From positions 1 through 34,274 of the IMG/VR virus record IMGVR_UViG_3300025652_000250: a stretch of DNA of 34,274 nucleotides, one strand, 5' to 3'. This document shows positions 23,591 to 31,488 of the stretch, one piece after another. Below the pieces are notes generated by a model. That model saw only the letters and a program-made list of their open reading frames with translations, had not been told where the DNA came from and ran no database searches. A program made the translations under genes and the position numbers. Source of the stretch: a virus. Numbering within the stretch: position 1 is the stretch's first letter; each line of letters opens with the position of its first letter.

Positions 23591-23754
23591 TGAAATATTG
23601 GATTAACGCGATAGGATATGGTATTCCCTCAGCTATACGTTTAGCGCAAGACGAAGAACAAAAGGGAAAAAAAATATGGTTGCATTGGTATGGTCGATAC
23701 GCCTTAAACGTTAGTGCGCTGAAAAAAATTAACTTAATACTGAAGAACCGATGA
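23590..23754 (+). CDS. 54-aa basic protein
   Basis: MKYWINAIGYGIPSAIRLAQ... ends with NLILKNR; basic, one amphipathic helix, no known family. Start and stop overlap both neighbours (TAATG and ATGA), which supports it as a gene. It sits between the adhesin accessory and the tape measure genes. Confidence 0.5.
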   Translation: MKYWINAIGYGIPSAIRLAQDEEQKGKKIWLHWYGRYALNVSALKKINLILKNR

Positions 23755-25610
23755 GCAAGAAAATGGACTTTGACCTAGTTGGTAAAGACAACGTTACAGG
23801 TGCTGTTGAAAAAGCTACAGAATCATTAGATGGGTTACAGGAAAAAGCAGAAGAAACAGGAAAGAAAGTTGGAAAAGGTGGTAAGAAAGCTCAAAAAGAT
23901 TGGGGGGGAGTAGCAGATTTATTTTCGGGTTTGTTGCCTAGGGGTTTAACCAAAACAATACGGCAATTTAAATCGACTCAGCGATCGGTTCAACGGTTGA
24001 GCAAGGGCTTTAAAGGATTGAAAAGTGCTATTGCTGCCACGGGGATTGGCTTACTCGTTGTCGCTTTAGGTACAATTGTAGGGTATTGGGATGAAATATC
24101 GGGAGCAATAACTAGTGCGTCCGATGAAACAGATAAGCTAGTTGAAGAAAACAAAGAGTTAGTGCAAGCTGCAAACGATCAGCTAGAAGCAATAAGTGCT
24201 ACTGAGAACATCTTAAAACTGCAAGGAGCGACAGAGGAGGACATCCTAGCACTTCGTATGGCAGCTACGGATGAGGCAATCGCAGCGCAAAGGGTCATGA
24301 TTGATTCGTTGAAGCAGCAAAAAGAAGAGCAAGTAAAAGCAGCGCAAACAGCCAGTGATGCGGTTAAAGGCATTCTGATGTTGCTTACAATACCTGTATC
24401 AGCAGCCTTAAAGGCTGTAGATCAAATAAGTGCAGGATTGGTAAGACTTGGCGTACTATCGGAGGCAACAAATTTTGCAGATGATTTCTACGGTGGTATT
24501 GGCGATATGCTGTTTGACCCTGAAGGTGTAGAAGAAGAGGGTCAAGAGGCAATTGATGAAGCAGAAAGGAAACTTCAGCAGTTAGAAAATACACGCGCAG
24601 GCTATCAATTACGAGCAAACAAAAACGAAGCAGACGCAGAAGCTAAGGCAAAAAAAGAACGAGATGATGCGGCTAAGAAAAAAGAAGATGATGCTCAATA
24701 CTTAGCAGATCGGTTACTTCAGATACAGCAAGATATGTATCTAGCAATGATTGAGGATGACATAACGCAACAAAAGGAAAGGCGCAGGTTGCAGTATGAA
24801 GCCGACCAAGCAGAACTAAAAGCTAGGGGTGCAACGTTAAGTCAGTTGTTAGTTCTAAAGCAACAGTATGATATGGATATTGCGGCTATAGACCAACAAG
24901 CACAAGACCAAAAGGACGCTAAAGAAAAAGAGCGTTTAGACAAAGAAGCACAACTGAGAGAAGAGTTACGGCAAAAAGACTTGACCGATAGGCAGCTAGA
25001 AGAAGAAGCGGCTTTTGCTGAATTTGAAAGAAGAGAAGAATTAGCAGGCACAAATGACGCTTTGGTACTTGAAGCATTTGAAGAATTTCAAAAGCAAAAA
25101 GATGCTATAGCAAAGAAGTATAATGAAAAAGAGATTCAAGACAGCCAAGAGGTAATTGACTTAGAGATTCAAGGCAGACAAGCCTTAGCTAAAGGGGTAA
25201 TGGGAATCGCTAAGCAAATGGGTAAGTTAAGTGAAGAGAATAGCCAACAGCAGAAAACATTGGCTGTGGCAGACATTCTGCTTAACCAAGCTATTTCAAT
25301 GGCTAACGCGGTAAGGGGAGCATCAGAAACAGCAAAAGACCCTATCTCTTTAGCCGTTCTTATTACTACTATGGTAGGCGGTGTGCTTAGTAGCTTTGCA
25401 AGTATTAAAGGAGTCTTAGCGCAAGCAGGGACATCGGGAGGTAGTGTAGGCGGCGGTGGTGGTCAAACACGCTCAGGCTTTGACACGCAAAGTACAGCAC
25501 CTATGCCTGCACGTTTAGAATCACCAGGGATGCAAGCCTACGTAGTACAAAGTCAATTAGAAGGGCAAGCAATGCAAGCATCACAATTAGCTTCTAAGAC
25601 TACCCTTTAA
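23751..25610 (+). CDS. Tape measure protein
   Basis: 619 aa. It has a conserved N-terminal start (DFDLVGKDNVTGAVEKATE), an Ala/Gly-rich membrane-like stretch at ~88-112 (AIAATGIGLLVVALGTIVG), long Lys/Glu/Gln-rich coiled coils (~120-480) and a C-terminal Gly-rich part (GGSVGGGGGQTR). The tape measure sets tail length; at ~1.5 Å per residue, about 90 nm. It comes after the tail-tip gene, the reverse of the usual order. Confidence 0.8.
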   Translation: MSKKMDFDLVGKDNVTGAVEKATESLDGLQEKAEETGKKVGKGGKKAQKDWGGVADLFSGLLPRGLTKTIRQFKSTQRSVQRLSKGFKGLKSAIAATGIGLLVVALGTIVGYWDEISGAITSASDETDKLVEENKELVQAANDQLEAISATENILKLQGATEEDILALRMAATDEAIAAQRVMIDSLKQQKEEQVKAAQTASDAVKGILMLLTIPVSAALKAVDQISAGLVRLGVLSEATNFADDFYGGIGDMLFDPEGVEEEGQEAIDEAERKLQQLENTRAGYQLRANKNEADAEAKAKKERDDAAKKKEDDAQYLADRLLQIQQDMYLAMIEDDITQQKERRRLQYEADQAELKARGATLSQLLVLKQQYDMDIAAIDQQAQDQKDAKEKERLDKEAQLREELRQKDLTDRQLEEEAAFAEFERREELAGTNDALVLEAFEEFQKQKDAIAKKYNEKEIQDSQEVIDLEIQGRQALAKGVMGIAKQMGKLSEENSQQQKTLAVADILLNQAISMANAVRGASETAKDPISLAVLITTMVGGVLSSFASIKGVLAQAGTSGGSVGGGGGQTRSGFDTQSTAPMPARLESPGMQAYVVQSQLEGQAMQASQLASKTTL

Positions 25611-25619
25611 TTTTACGGG

Positions 25620-25650
25620 TTGGTGTTACAGTCTTTTATATGTATATTAT
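25620..25650 (+). promoter_or_regulatory. Weak candidate promoter before the accessory array
   Basis: TTG (25620-25622), 20-nt spacer and TATATTAT (25643-25650), two mismatches from TAnnTTTG. The start of transcription would be ~25655, leaving about 12 nt before ATG 25668. Same spacing as the stronger candidate at 7929. It would let the array be transcribed apart from the tail genes. Confidence 0.35.
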
Positions 25651-25667
25651 AGACACAGAACAAAGTC

Positions 25668-25961
25668 ATGAAAAAAACAGAATTAGGTTATAACGGTTGG
25701 GCAAATCATGCTACTTGGCTTGTAGCCGTTTGGGAATACATCGATTTGTTTTCAGAAACTTATTTTGAAAATGGCGATAAGCCTGAAGATGTAAGCGAAC
25801 GAGATGTTGAAGAAATGTTCTACGATTATGTCGATAATGAAATTCCTAGTAGCGGTATTATTTCTGACATGGTAAGTAACGCAACGTCAACAATTGATTG
25901 GCGGGAAATTACAGAACACGTTAAGGATCAATTACAAGATAGGATTCTAGATAATTTCTAA
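25668..25961 (+). CDS. DUF7249-like accessory protein (GWANHATW motif)
   Basis: 97 aa, strongly acidic. The N-terminus GYNGWANHATWLVAVWEYI matches the GWxNxxTWxVALW motif that is widespread in phages and conjugative elements (DUF7249-like, from memory). The remainder is helical and acidic (SERDVEEMFYDYVDNEIPSS). Role unknown. Proteins with this motif are often found in small-ORF accessory clusters. It is the first gene after the candidate promoter; its stop overlaps the next start (TAATG). Confidence 0.6.
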   Translation: MKKTELGYNGWANHATWLVAVWEYIDLFSETYFENGDKPEDVSERDVEEMFYDYVDNEIPSSGIISDMVSNATSTIDWREITEHVKDQLQDRILDNF

Positions 25962-26227
25962 TGAACAAGAATCGTATTGTCATGGATTATTATGAGCAAT
26001 GGGGCGAAGGCTCTGAAGGCTTGGCTATGGCGATTAGTAACGTTCGCATGGATGATATAAACGCAGTAGGTCACTTAAATAAGCTGCTGAAAAACGCTGA
26101 AGAATACGCATACGATGGTAACGTATCTTACGTGGAAGATTTGCTTTATGATGCACACGCTCAGGCTATGCTTACTTCCGATCAAGAATGGATTGAGGCG
26201 TTGCTAAACCTTACGGAACAATTTTAA
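25961..26227 (+). CDS. Small acidic protein of the accessory array
   Basis: 88 aa, acidic and helical (GSEGLAMAISNVRMDDINAV, LNKLLKNAEEYAYDGNV, EDLLYDAHAQAMLTSDQEW). No named family. Unlike the next six genes it has no conserved leader; it is coupled to the previous gene by TAATG, so the two are probably translated together. Confidence 0.5.
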   Translation: MNKNRIVMDYYEQWGEGSEGLAMAISNVRMDDINAVGHLNKLLKNAEEYAYDGNVSYVEDLLYDAHAQAMLTSDQEWIEALLNLTEQF

Positions 26228-26239
26228 AAAAACAGAGAT

Positions 26240-26458
26240 ATGAGAACAACAGAACAGATTGCGCAACTTTTTGAAAACATGGGTTATGTAATTGATTACG
26301 TAGTAGGAAACACCATTGAAGTAGTAAAGGATGACGGCAGCGATTGGACAGACCGAGAATTGGATATGTTATATGATGAAGCAGGTATGTATGACAGCGT
26401 TCGAGTAAGTCAGATTTATAATGACCCTAGCGTTGCCCAAGTCGAAGTAGGGGTATAA
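26240..26458 (+). CDS. Array protein 1: small acidic, conserved-leader gene
   Basis: 72 aa, about 15 acidic to 4 basic residues. It starts with a helix (TTEQIAQLFENMGYV), then a strand (GNTIEVVKDDG), a helix (DRELDMLYDEAG) and a final strand (YDSVRVSQI). This helix-strand-acidic turn-helix-strand order recurs in its neighbours. The leader is a near-perfect copy of the 17-nt junction (one base longer, stop then AAAAAACAGAGAT before ATG). No known family; a DNA-mimic or anti-defence role is speculation. Confidence 0.5.
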   Translation: MRTTEQIAQLFENMGYVIDYVVGNTIEVVKDDGSDWTDRELDMLYDEAGMYDSVRVSQIYNDPSVAQVEVGV

Positions 26459-26469
26459 ACAACAGAGAT

Positions 26470-26706
26470 ATGGTAATAGACAGCATTGCAGACGATTTAG
26501 AATCACATGGCCTTGACGTTGAAGTTGCAACAGACATTTATATCGTAATTTTTAATGCCCAAGATTGGGTGCAAGATGTAGCGCACGATATACTTGATTC
26601 GTATGTGCGAAGGGGAAAAATAGATAACTACTTCTTTGACAACCCTAAAGACGGTGGGCTAATAGGATATGGGCCAAACGATCTGGGCGTACTTGTTAAT
26701 TACTAA
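26470..26706 (+). CDS. Array protein 2: small acidic, conserved-leader gene
   Basis: 78 aa, about 15 acidic and 4 basic residues. A helix (SIADDLESHG), strands (LDVEVATDIYIVIF), then QDWVQDVAHDILDSYVRRG (helix) and YFFDNPKDGG. The strand-turn-helix core resembles array proteins 1 and 3. The perfect 17-nt leader includes the upstream stop. Function unknown. Confidence 0.5.
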   Translation: MVIDSIADDLESHGLDVEVATDIYIVIFNAQDWVQDVAHDILDSYVRRGKIDNYFFDNPKDGGLIGYGPNDLGVLVNY

Positions 26707-26717
26707 ACAACAGAGAT

Positions 26718-26966
26718 ATGGATAGCGAAGTTTATGCAAACCCGTTTGAAGGAGAGTTACTAAAGGATTGGTGGGATGACGAAGGAAACCAGTTACTGCG
26801 TACTTACGGGTTAAAAGCCGCAATTGTTACAGGGTCAGGCGATGCTTATGTTACTATCAGACGGGATGACAATAGCTTTTCGTACAATGAGATGGATGAC
26901 ATTGTGATTGAGGTTGCAGAGAGTATGGAGGACTACGGGTTAACTGATGTTGGATACACCCTTTAA
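26718..26966 (+). CDS. Array protein 3: small acidic, conserved-leader gene
   Basis: 82 aa, 19 acidic and 5 basic residues, the most acidic member. Core: strand GDAYVTIRRDDNSF, then NEMDDIVIEVAESMEDYG (helix) and LTDVGYTL (strand). The ELDDI-helix-YGL-strand arrangement is shared with 4 and 5. Perfect 17-nt leader. No family known. Confidence 0.5.
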   Translation: MDSEVYANPFEGELLKDWWDDEGNQLLRTYGLKAAIVTGSGDAYVTIRRDDNSFSYNEMDDIVIEVAESMEDYGLTDVGYTL

Positions 26967-26977
26967 ACAACAGAGAT

Positions 26978-27235
26978 ATGGCAGTATACGAAGCCTTAAT
27001 AGCAACACCACGAAAAGAGCCATCGAACGAAAGCGAACACATTGCTTTAATTGATGACATCGCAAACATGGGTAACAACATTAGTTACCTAGAATCTACT
27101 ATGGGGGATTATGGTTACGCGTTTGAATTGCTTGTGCCAAACAATATGGATGAACGGGAATTGAAGGACGAACTGCGCGACATAGTTAATTACTATGGGC
27201 TTGTACTGACCGATTTGTATTTTTTGCATTACTAA
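26978..27235 (+). CDS. Array protein 4: small acidic, conserved-leader gene
   Basis: 85 aa, about 16 acidic to 5 basic. Helix HIALIDDIANMGNNIS, then strand YAFELLVPNN, helix MDERELKDELRDIVNYYG, strand LVLTDLYFLHY, again the shared order. Perfect 17-nt leader. Function unknown. Confidence 0.5.
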   Translation: MAVYEALIATPRKEPSNESEHIALIDDIANMGNNISYLESTMGDYGYAFELLVPNNMDERELKDELRDIVNYYGLVLTDLYFLHY

Positions 27236-27246
27236 ACAACAGAGAT

Positions 27247-27471
27247 ATGAAGTATTCAGTAGATATGTTTATTGGCAAAGAATCTGTAGATGATGTAATC
27301 GATTTGCTAATGATGACGAGTGATGGCTTGTATTGGGAAATGGTTGAAAATGTAGAGCGTTTTGACAATGGCGTAATCGTAACAACTAAAGATTTAAATC
27401 GTTACGACCGAGACGATTTATACGCAGTACTTGCTGAAGAGTATGGATGGAATGCGGTAACAGAATTGTAA
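27247..27471 (+). CDS. Array protein 5: small acidic, conserved-leader gene
   Basis: 74 aa, about 17 acidic to 6 basic. Helix ESVDDVIDLLMMTSDG, strand WEMVENVERF and GVIVTTKD, helix RYDRDDLYAVLAEEYG, end strand WNAVTEL. The C-terminal YG followed by a strand is shared with 3 and 4. Perfect 17-nt leader. Confidence 0.5.
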   Translation: MKYSVDMFIGKESVDDVIDLLMMTSDGLYWEMVENVERFDNGVIVTTKDLNRYDRDDLYAVLAEEYGWNAVTEL

Positions 27472-27482
27472 ACAACAGAGAT

Positions 27483-27755
27483 ATGAAGGTTTTAGAAAAT
27501 TTTTTAAGCGGTGCAACGCAAAGCGAAGCACTAGGTGTAGTTTATTCTTGTTTGGAAGATGCAAATGCGCATTCTGAAAACAGAAAATTAGAACAAGCAT
27601 TTGGGAACATTGATTATTCCTATATGCCCTACGACGCTGCGTCACACGTTACAAGTGCCGTTGGTTACAACATAGACGAAGTAATAGATGAACTAATCGA
27701 TGCTTTAGATATGACTGGCTTTAGAGATATAGCTGATTTTTTATCGCAATTTTAA
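27483..27755 (+). CDS. Array protein 6: small acidic, conserved-leader gene
   Basis: 90 aa from ATG 27483; the open frame runs upstream to 27447, but the conserved leader and the stop of gene 5 fix the start here. Mainly helical (SEALGVVYSCLEDANAHSEN, IDEVIDELIDALDMTGF), ending ADFLSQF; acidic. It lacks the strand core of 1-5 in an obvious form, so it may be of a different fold behind the same leader. Confidence 0.5.
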   Translation: MKVLENFLSGATQSEALGVVYSCLEDANAHSENRKLEQAFGNIDYSYMPYDAASHVTSAVGYNIDEVIDELIDALDMTGFRDIADFLSQF

Positions 27756-27758
27756 AAA

Positions 27759-28670
27759 ATGGAGCGCAAACTTGTTGAACTACTTATTGAAGAAGGTTCT
27801 ACTGCATGGGGAGTAGAGGCAATTAGCCTGGTAAAGTTTCCTGCAATCGAAGAGAACTTTGTTTTCTTTAGCAAGGACGGCAATACACGTGCCATGAGTT
27901 TAGCGGCTGTAGACGAAGACCAACGTACAGTAGTGGGTGCAGCTTTGATTCCTGACAAACACATTCCTAGGATTGACGAAAATACCGATGAAGAATACGA
28001 TGTGTACTTCAGTAAGGAAACAGTCAAATTAGCGAGTGAGTTGTTTCTAAAGCAGAACCGAACTAACGACCATACTAAAGAGCATCTTGAAAAAGTAGAC
28101 GATGTAAGCGTAGTGGAAAGTTGGATCGTAGAAGACCCTGAACTAGACAAAAGCAAAGTATACGGGTTTTCTGTTCCTGAAGGAACATGGATGGTAAAAC
28201 TTCAGGTAGCTAACGATGAAGTGTGGAGCGAGATTAAAGAAGGCAAGCTGCGAGGCTTAAGCATTGAGGGCTATTTCTCAGATAAAGTAGAAGAAATGAG
28301 TAAGTCGCTATCTATGAAAAAAGTATTTAAGAAATTGTGGTTTGCTGTCAAGCGTAAATTTTACCAAGAGGTGACGCTAAGTGAAGGCTTTACGATTGCT
28401 ACTGAAGATGAAAATCTTACGGCGGGAAGCGTAGTGTTTAAAATTGACGAAGAAGGATTGCCTGCTGAACTTCCTAACGGTAAGTACACTACTGAAGCAG
28501 GCGTAGAACTAGAAGTCTTTGAAGGCGTATTGACAGAGTACGATAACGAAGTAAAGGCAGTTGAAGATGCAGTCGAAGAAACGGAGATGGAAGTAGTAGA
28601 ATTAAATCAGCGTAAGGTCAAGTTCTATACAGCGTACCTAAAGCGTAAATACTACAACACCTACGGATGA
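27759..28670 (+). CDS. Prohead protease, XkdF-like (Peptidase_S78_2)
   Basis: 303 aa. Residues 55-175 match the XkdF-type serine protease: RTVVGAALIPDKHIPRID, EEYDVYFSKETVKLASELFL, TNDHTKEHLEKVDDVSVVE with candidate catalytic His105, SWIVEDPELDKSKVYGF, GTWMVKLQVANDEVW, and KLRGLSIEGYF with candidate nucleophile Ser168. The C-terminal ~100 residues are an acidic, beta-like extension that may act as scaffold or be cleaved. It matures the capsid and lies upstream of the scaffold-like and capsid genes. The start follows array gene 6 by 3 nt. Confidence 0.85.
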   Translation: MERKLVELLIEEGSTAWGVEAISLVKFPAIEENFVFFSKDGNTRAMSLAAVDEDQRTVVGAALIPDKHIPRIDENTDEEYDVYFSKETVKLASELFLKQNRTNDHTKEHLEKVDDVSVVESWIVEDPELDKSKVYGFSVPEGTWMVKLQVANDEVWSEIKEGKLRGLSIEGYFSDKVEEMSKSLSMKKVFKKLWFAVKRKFYQEVTLSEGFTIATEDENLTAGSVVFKIDEEGLPAELPNGKYTTEAGVELEVFEGVLTEYDNEVKAVEDAVEETEMEVVELNQRKVKFYTAYLKRKYYNTYG

Positions 28671-28933
28671 ATCCTTTAATCGATAGAATTTGGTCTACCT
28701 GGACAAACACGAGTCAAGAAGAATTGCTTTTAATGCTACGTGAATTTCGGTTCGACTATTTTTTTGAGGACAGTTTTTTACACGCTTTAGACATTGTGGA
28801 AGAAGCGATTTTAGAGGAAGACTACGAACGAGCAATGATTATTTTTCAGGAGATGAAGCCGTCAGGTATTCTTCTCCCGAGGGACTTTGACTTGTTTATG
28901 GAAATTTTAGACGAAGCCAATTATGGGTATTAA
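28667..28933 (+). CDS. Small acidic helical protein in the head cluster
   Basis: 88 aa, helical (LLLMLREFRFDYFFEDSFLH, IVEEAILEEDYERAMIIFQE) and acidic; ends EILDEANYGY. No family recognised. Start overlaps the protease stop (ATGA); its stop lies 11 nt inside the scaffold-like gene's longest reading. A head-assembly accessory is a guess from position. It has no counterpart in the left copy because the window starts after it. Confidence 0.5.
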   Translation: MNPLIDRIWSTWTNTSQEELLLMLREFRFDYFFEDSFLHALDIVEEAILEEDYERAMIIFQEMKPSGILLPRDFDLFMEILDEANYGY

Positions 28934-29477
28934 CAACCAACATATATTTAAAAAAATGCGTAACAGAAAATTCGCAGAAGACGAGGTAGTCGTTGAAGAA
29001 GAAACTACCGTGACTGAAGAAACCGTGGAAGAAAGCCCCGACTCCCACGATCAATTTGTATCAATTTTAGTTGACATGGGGCTGTCAGCAGAACAAGCTG
29101 AAGCTGTGCATACGATGGCTATGGACTTAATCGATGCAGGCGAAGGCGAAGAAACCACTGAAGAAGTGAAAGAAGAAGTAAAAGTCGAGGCTTCACGCCA
29201 ACGACGAAACCGACGAAGCCGACGAGCAGAATTTTCTCGTGGGCGTTCAGCACGACCAGAGCGTCGTGAACTATCTGTAGAAGATAAAATGGAGCGACGA
29301 TTGAATCGTTTAGAGCGTTCCAACCGTGCTTTGCGTAGTCAGCTACGCGAGTTTGGAGCAGCACCTGCTGCACGTGGTGTACGTACTGCACCTAATGTAG
29401 ATTCTAATTCTACACCAAAGCGAAATGTGAGCGACAGCACACAGGCAGCATTGGACATGATTAATAATTTTAAGTGA
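28923..29477 (+). CDS. Scaffold-like head assembly protein, right copy (complete)
   Basis: 184 aa from ATG 28923, which overlaps the upstream gene by 11 nt; ATG 28956, behind TTTAAAAAA, would give 173 aa and is almost as plausible. Order of parts: acidic region (EDEVVVEEETTVTEETVEE), a helix (VSILVDMGLSAEQAEAVH), acidic segment, Arg-rich patch (RQRRNRRSRRAEF), coiled coil (MERRLNRLERSNRALRSQL), conserved end (ALDMINNFK). Nucleotides 29028-29154 equal 1-127 exactly. As for the left copy, a scaffold role is inference. Confidence 0.6.
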   Translation: MGINNQHIFKKMRNRKFAEDEVVVEEETTVTEETVEESPDSHDQFVSILVDMGLSAEQAEAVHTMAMDLIDAGEGEETTEEVKEEVKVEASRQRRNRRSRRAEFSRGRSARPERRELSVEDKMERRLNRLERSNRALRSQLREFGAAPAARGVRTAPNVDSNSTPKRNVSDSTQAALDMINNFK

Positions 29478-30499
29478 TGAGTAACTATTTAACACGACGA
29501 AGGCAGTTTGCTAATCCCGAATTGAGTCCTGACCCGTCAACTTACGCAGGCGTACAAGCAGCACCTTATGTTGCACCTGCCCTAAAGTTGGCAAATACCT
29601 TGACTAATAACTATGTTCGTCAAATTGACGGCATCCAAAACAAGGCTGTAATTTCTAGCTTTTCTTCTGATACAGGAGTAATCCAAGCTGCAAGCTGCGA
29701 TTGGGCTGATGGCGATAACATGACTCTTGGTGAGCGAGTATTGGAACTTACCGATCTTGCAGTGATGGAGGCTTTGTGCCGTGGTACATTGCTCCCAACG
29801 TGGGCAGGTATGACTGGCGCACGGGAAACCATGACAGCAGGTAACCCTGAGTTTGTTACTTTCTCTATGGCAACGGTTGCAGGATATGCAGCACAAGGAG
29901 TAGAGAACGGAATTTGGACAGGCGGTATGGCATCAGGTCAGAAAGGATTCCTTTCAAATGATGGCGTATGGGATGGTGACGGTTATGCTGCTTCTATCTT
30001 GGGTCTTGCTACTGTAACTGAACAGGTTGTAACAGCAAATGGATTTACGGCAGCAAACATCTTGAAGACTACAGGTGCATTTCATGAAGTTTACCAAAAA
30101 GCAGTAGATACAGTTCCTGCTATTTTGAATAAGCCTGATATTGCTTTTTACTGCAATCCTAAGACAGCAGGAAACTATATGACTGCTTTAGCAATCTCTG
30201 GTTCTTTCCAAGGTGTAAATATGTCAGGAACAAATCAAGGCTTTGAGTCTTTGCAATACTTGGGTATTCCAATTCAGGTTTGCCAAGGTATGCCTGCTGA
30301 TGCTTTGATTTTGACGTACCGTGAAAACTTGGTGGTTGGTTCTAACTTGAACACAGACTACACAACTGCTCAGTACATTGATGCTTGGCAGTTTGACGGT
30401 TCAGACAACATCAAGATTGCTATGCGCTTTGGATGTGGTGTACAGGTAGGTGTTCCTGCTGATTGTGTCGTGGGTGCTTATACTGCCGTAATTGGTTAA
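29477..30499 (+). CDS. Putative major capsid protein, right copy
   Basis: 340 aa from ATG 29477 (a GTG at 29474 is in frame). It shares with the left copy the conserved segments VRQIDGIQNKAVISS, VLELTDLAVMEALCRGTLL, GARETMTAG, and NTDYTTAQYID, but differs in the first ~45 residues and at many places between ~150 and ~290, about 70% identity overall by eye. The start overlaps the scaffold-like stop (TGATG). Probable allele of the same locus in a second strain (see findings). Confidence 0.7.
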   Translation: MSNYLTRRRQFANPELSPDPSTYAGVQAAPYVAPALKLANTLTNNYVRQIDGIQNKAVISSFSSDTGVIQAASCDWADGDNMTLGERVLELTDLAVMEALCRGTLLPTWAGMTGARETMTAGNPEFVTFSMATVAGYAAQGVENGIWTGGMASGQKGFLSNDGVWDGDGYAASILGLATVTEQVVTANGFTAANILKTTGAFHEVYQKAVDTVPAILNKPDIAFYCNPKTAGNYMTALAISGSFQGVNMSGTNQGFESLQYLGIPIQVCQGMPADALILTYRENLVVGSNLNTDYTTAQYIDAWQFDGSDNIKIAMRFGCGVQVGVPADCVVGAYTAVIG

Positions 30500-30509
30500 T
30501 TAGTATAAG

Positions 30510-31049
30510 ATGCCGTGCGAAATTTCAAGCGGACGGATAGTCGATTGTAAAGATCAGATTGGTGGAATTAGCCGTGTATTCATAGGCAACTATGCAGACA
30601 TGATTAATAACGCTACGTGGACAGCAGTAACTAACGATACAGTTACTGAGATTGCCGCACAAGATTTTTATCAATTCGACGTTCGACCAGAAACAAGTTC
30701 TATGACAGTCACTTACGCAAGTGACCCTGCCAATGGGACTACGTTTTTCGAACAAGCATTGTCTTTGACATTCCAAAAATTGGATGCTACAGATATTGCT
30801 GATATACGCGCGCTGTGCCAAGGAAGACCAAACATTTGGGTTGAAGACAACAACTCTAACGTGTGGTTGCTAGGTGCAGAATTTGGATGTAACGTGACGG
30901 GTGGAAACCTTGTTACAGGCACATCCTTTGCAGATTTGACGGGTTACACTATTGACTTCTCAGGACGAGAATCCAACCCTGTATGGATTGCATCACCAGG
31001 TGCAGTCGGTACTCCATTGAGTGGGGTTACAGGTGTAACAGTCTTATAA
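30510..31049 (+). CDS. Conserved virion protein, possibly tail tube-like, right copy
   Basis: 179 aa, differing from the left copy at about 9 positions (for example A2P, D4E, V17I, Y24F), mostly conservative, while silent changes are frequent at the DNA level. That indicates purifying selection. The same terminator follows. Confidence 0.55.
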   Translation: MPCEISSGRIVDCKDQIGGISRVFIGNYADMINNATWTAVTNDTVTEIAAQDFYQFDVRPETSSMTVTYASDPANGTTFFEQALSLTFQKLDATDIADIRALCQGRPNIWVEDNNSNVWLLGAEFGCNVTGGNLVTGTSFADLTGYTIDFSGRESNPVWIASPGAVGTPLSGVTGVTVL

Positions 31050-31069
31050 ATTTGTTTGTGGGTTAGATG

Positions 31070-31108
31070 AAAGGGGGGGGAGGTTTTGCTTTGCCTTCCC
31101 CCTTTTTT
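31070..31108 (+). terminator. Intrinsic terminator inside the head gene cluster (right copy)
   Basis: AAAGGGGGGGGAGG pairs with CCTTCCCCCTTT across a TTTTGCTTTG-like loop, then six T. It keeps the stem of the left copy (2052-2091) despite changes in the loop and G-run. Confidence 0.85.
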
Positions 31109-31125
31109 AATGAAAGGAAAAGAAC

Positions 31126-31488
31126 ATGATACAGCTTACTAACGATTCAGGTTACCAGTCATTCTATCTAAAACTAGATGGGTATGATTCTACTAGTATA
31201 ACTAATGTTCGAGTTACGATAGTAAGCCAATTAACGGGGAAGTCTACAAATTTTGGATCAGTCACGCCAACAGCATCAAACGGTAGGTACACAACGATTC
31301 AAATACAAATAGCAGACAGCCCGAAAATCGTTGAAGGTTTGTATCTATTGACAGTTAAAAATGATGCAAACAATGTAACTTACGCAAAGCGACTTGCGTT
31401 TGTTTCAAGTACACCTGCGTTTGAAGAAGCAACCTATACACCGTATGAAGATACAGATGGAAACGCCTATAATGTTTACGCACCATGA
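31126..31488 (+). CDS. Small beta-rich conserved phage protein, right copy
   Basis: 120 aa, equal in length to the left copy. Differences cluster in surface-like positions (STNFGSVTPTASNG versus LTAFGSVTPTAANG) and in the Tyr-rich tail. It overlaps the portal start (ATGA). Function unknown. Confidence 0.6.
   Translation: MIQLTNDSGYQSFYLKLDGYDSTSITNVRVTIVSQLTGKSTNFGSVTPTASNGRYTTIQIQIADSPKIVEGLYLLTVKNDANNVTYAKRLAFVSSTPAFEEATYTPYEDTDGNAYNVYAP

Larger units (their letters stand above)
26225..27485 (+). repeat. Six copies of a 17-nt stop/leader/start junction
   Basis: TAAACAACAGAGATATG, where TAA is the previous stop and ATG the next start, occurs perfectly at 26456-26472, 26704-26720, 26964-26980, 27233-27249 and 27469-27485. 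A sixth, slightly longer version (TAA AAAAACAGAGAT ATG type) is at 26225-26242. No other gene in the window has it; the closest is TAAACAACATG before 4448. The conserved bases include the leader, not only a ribosome-binding stretch, and there is no Shine-Dalgarno GGAGG. Confidence 0.9.
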
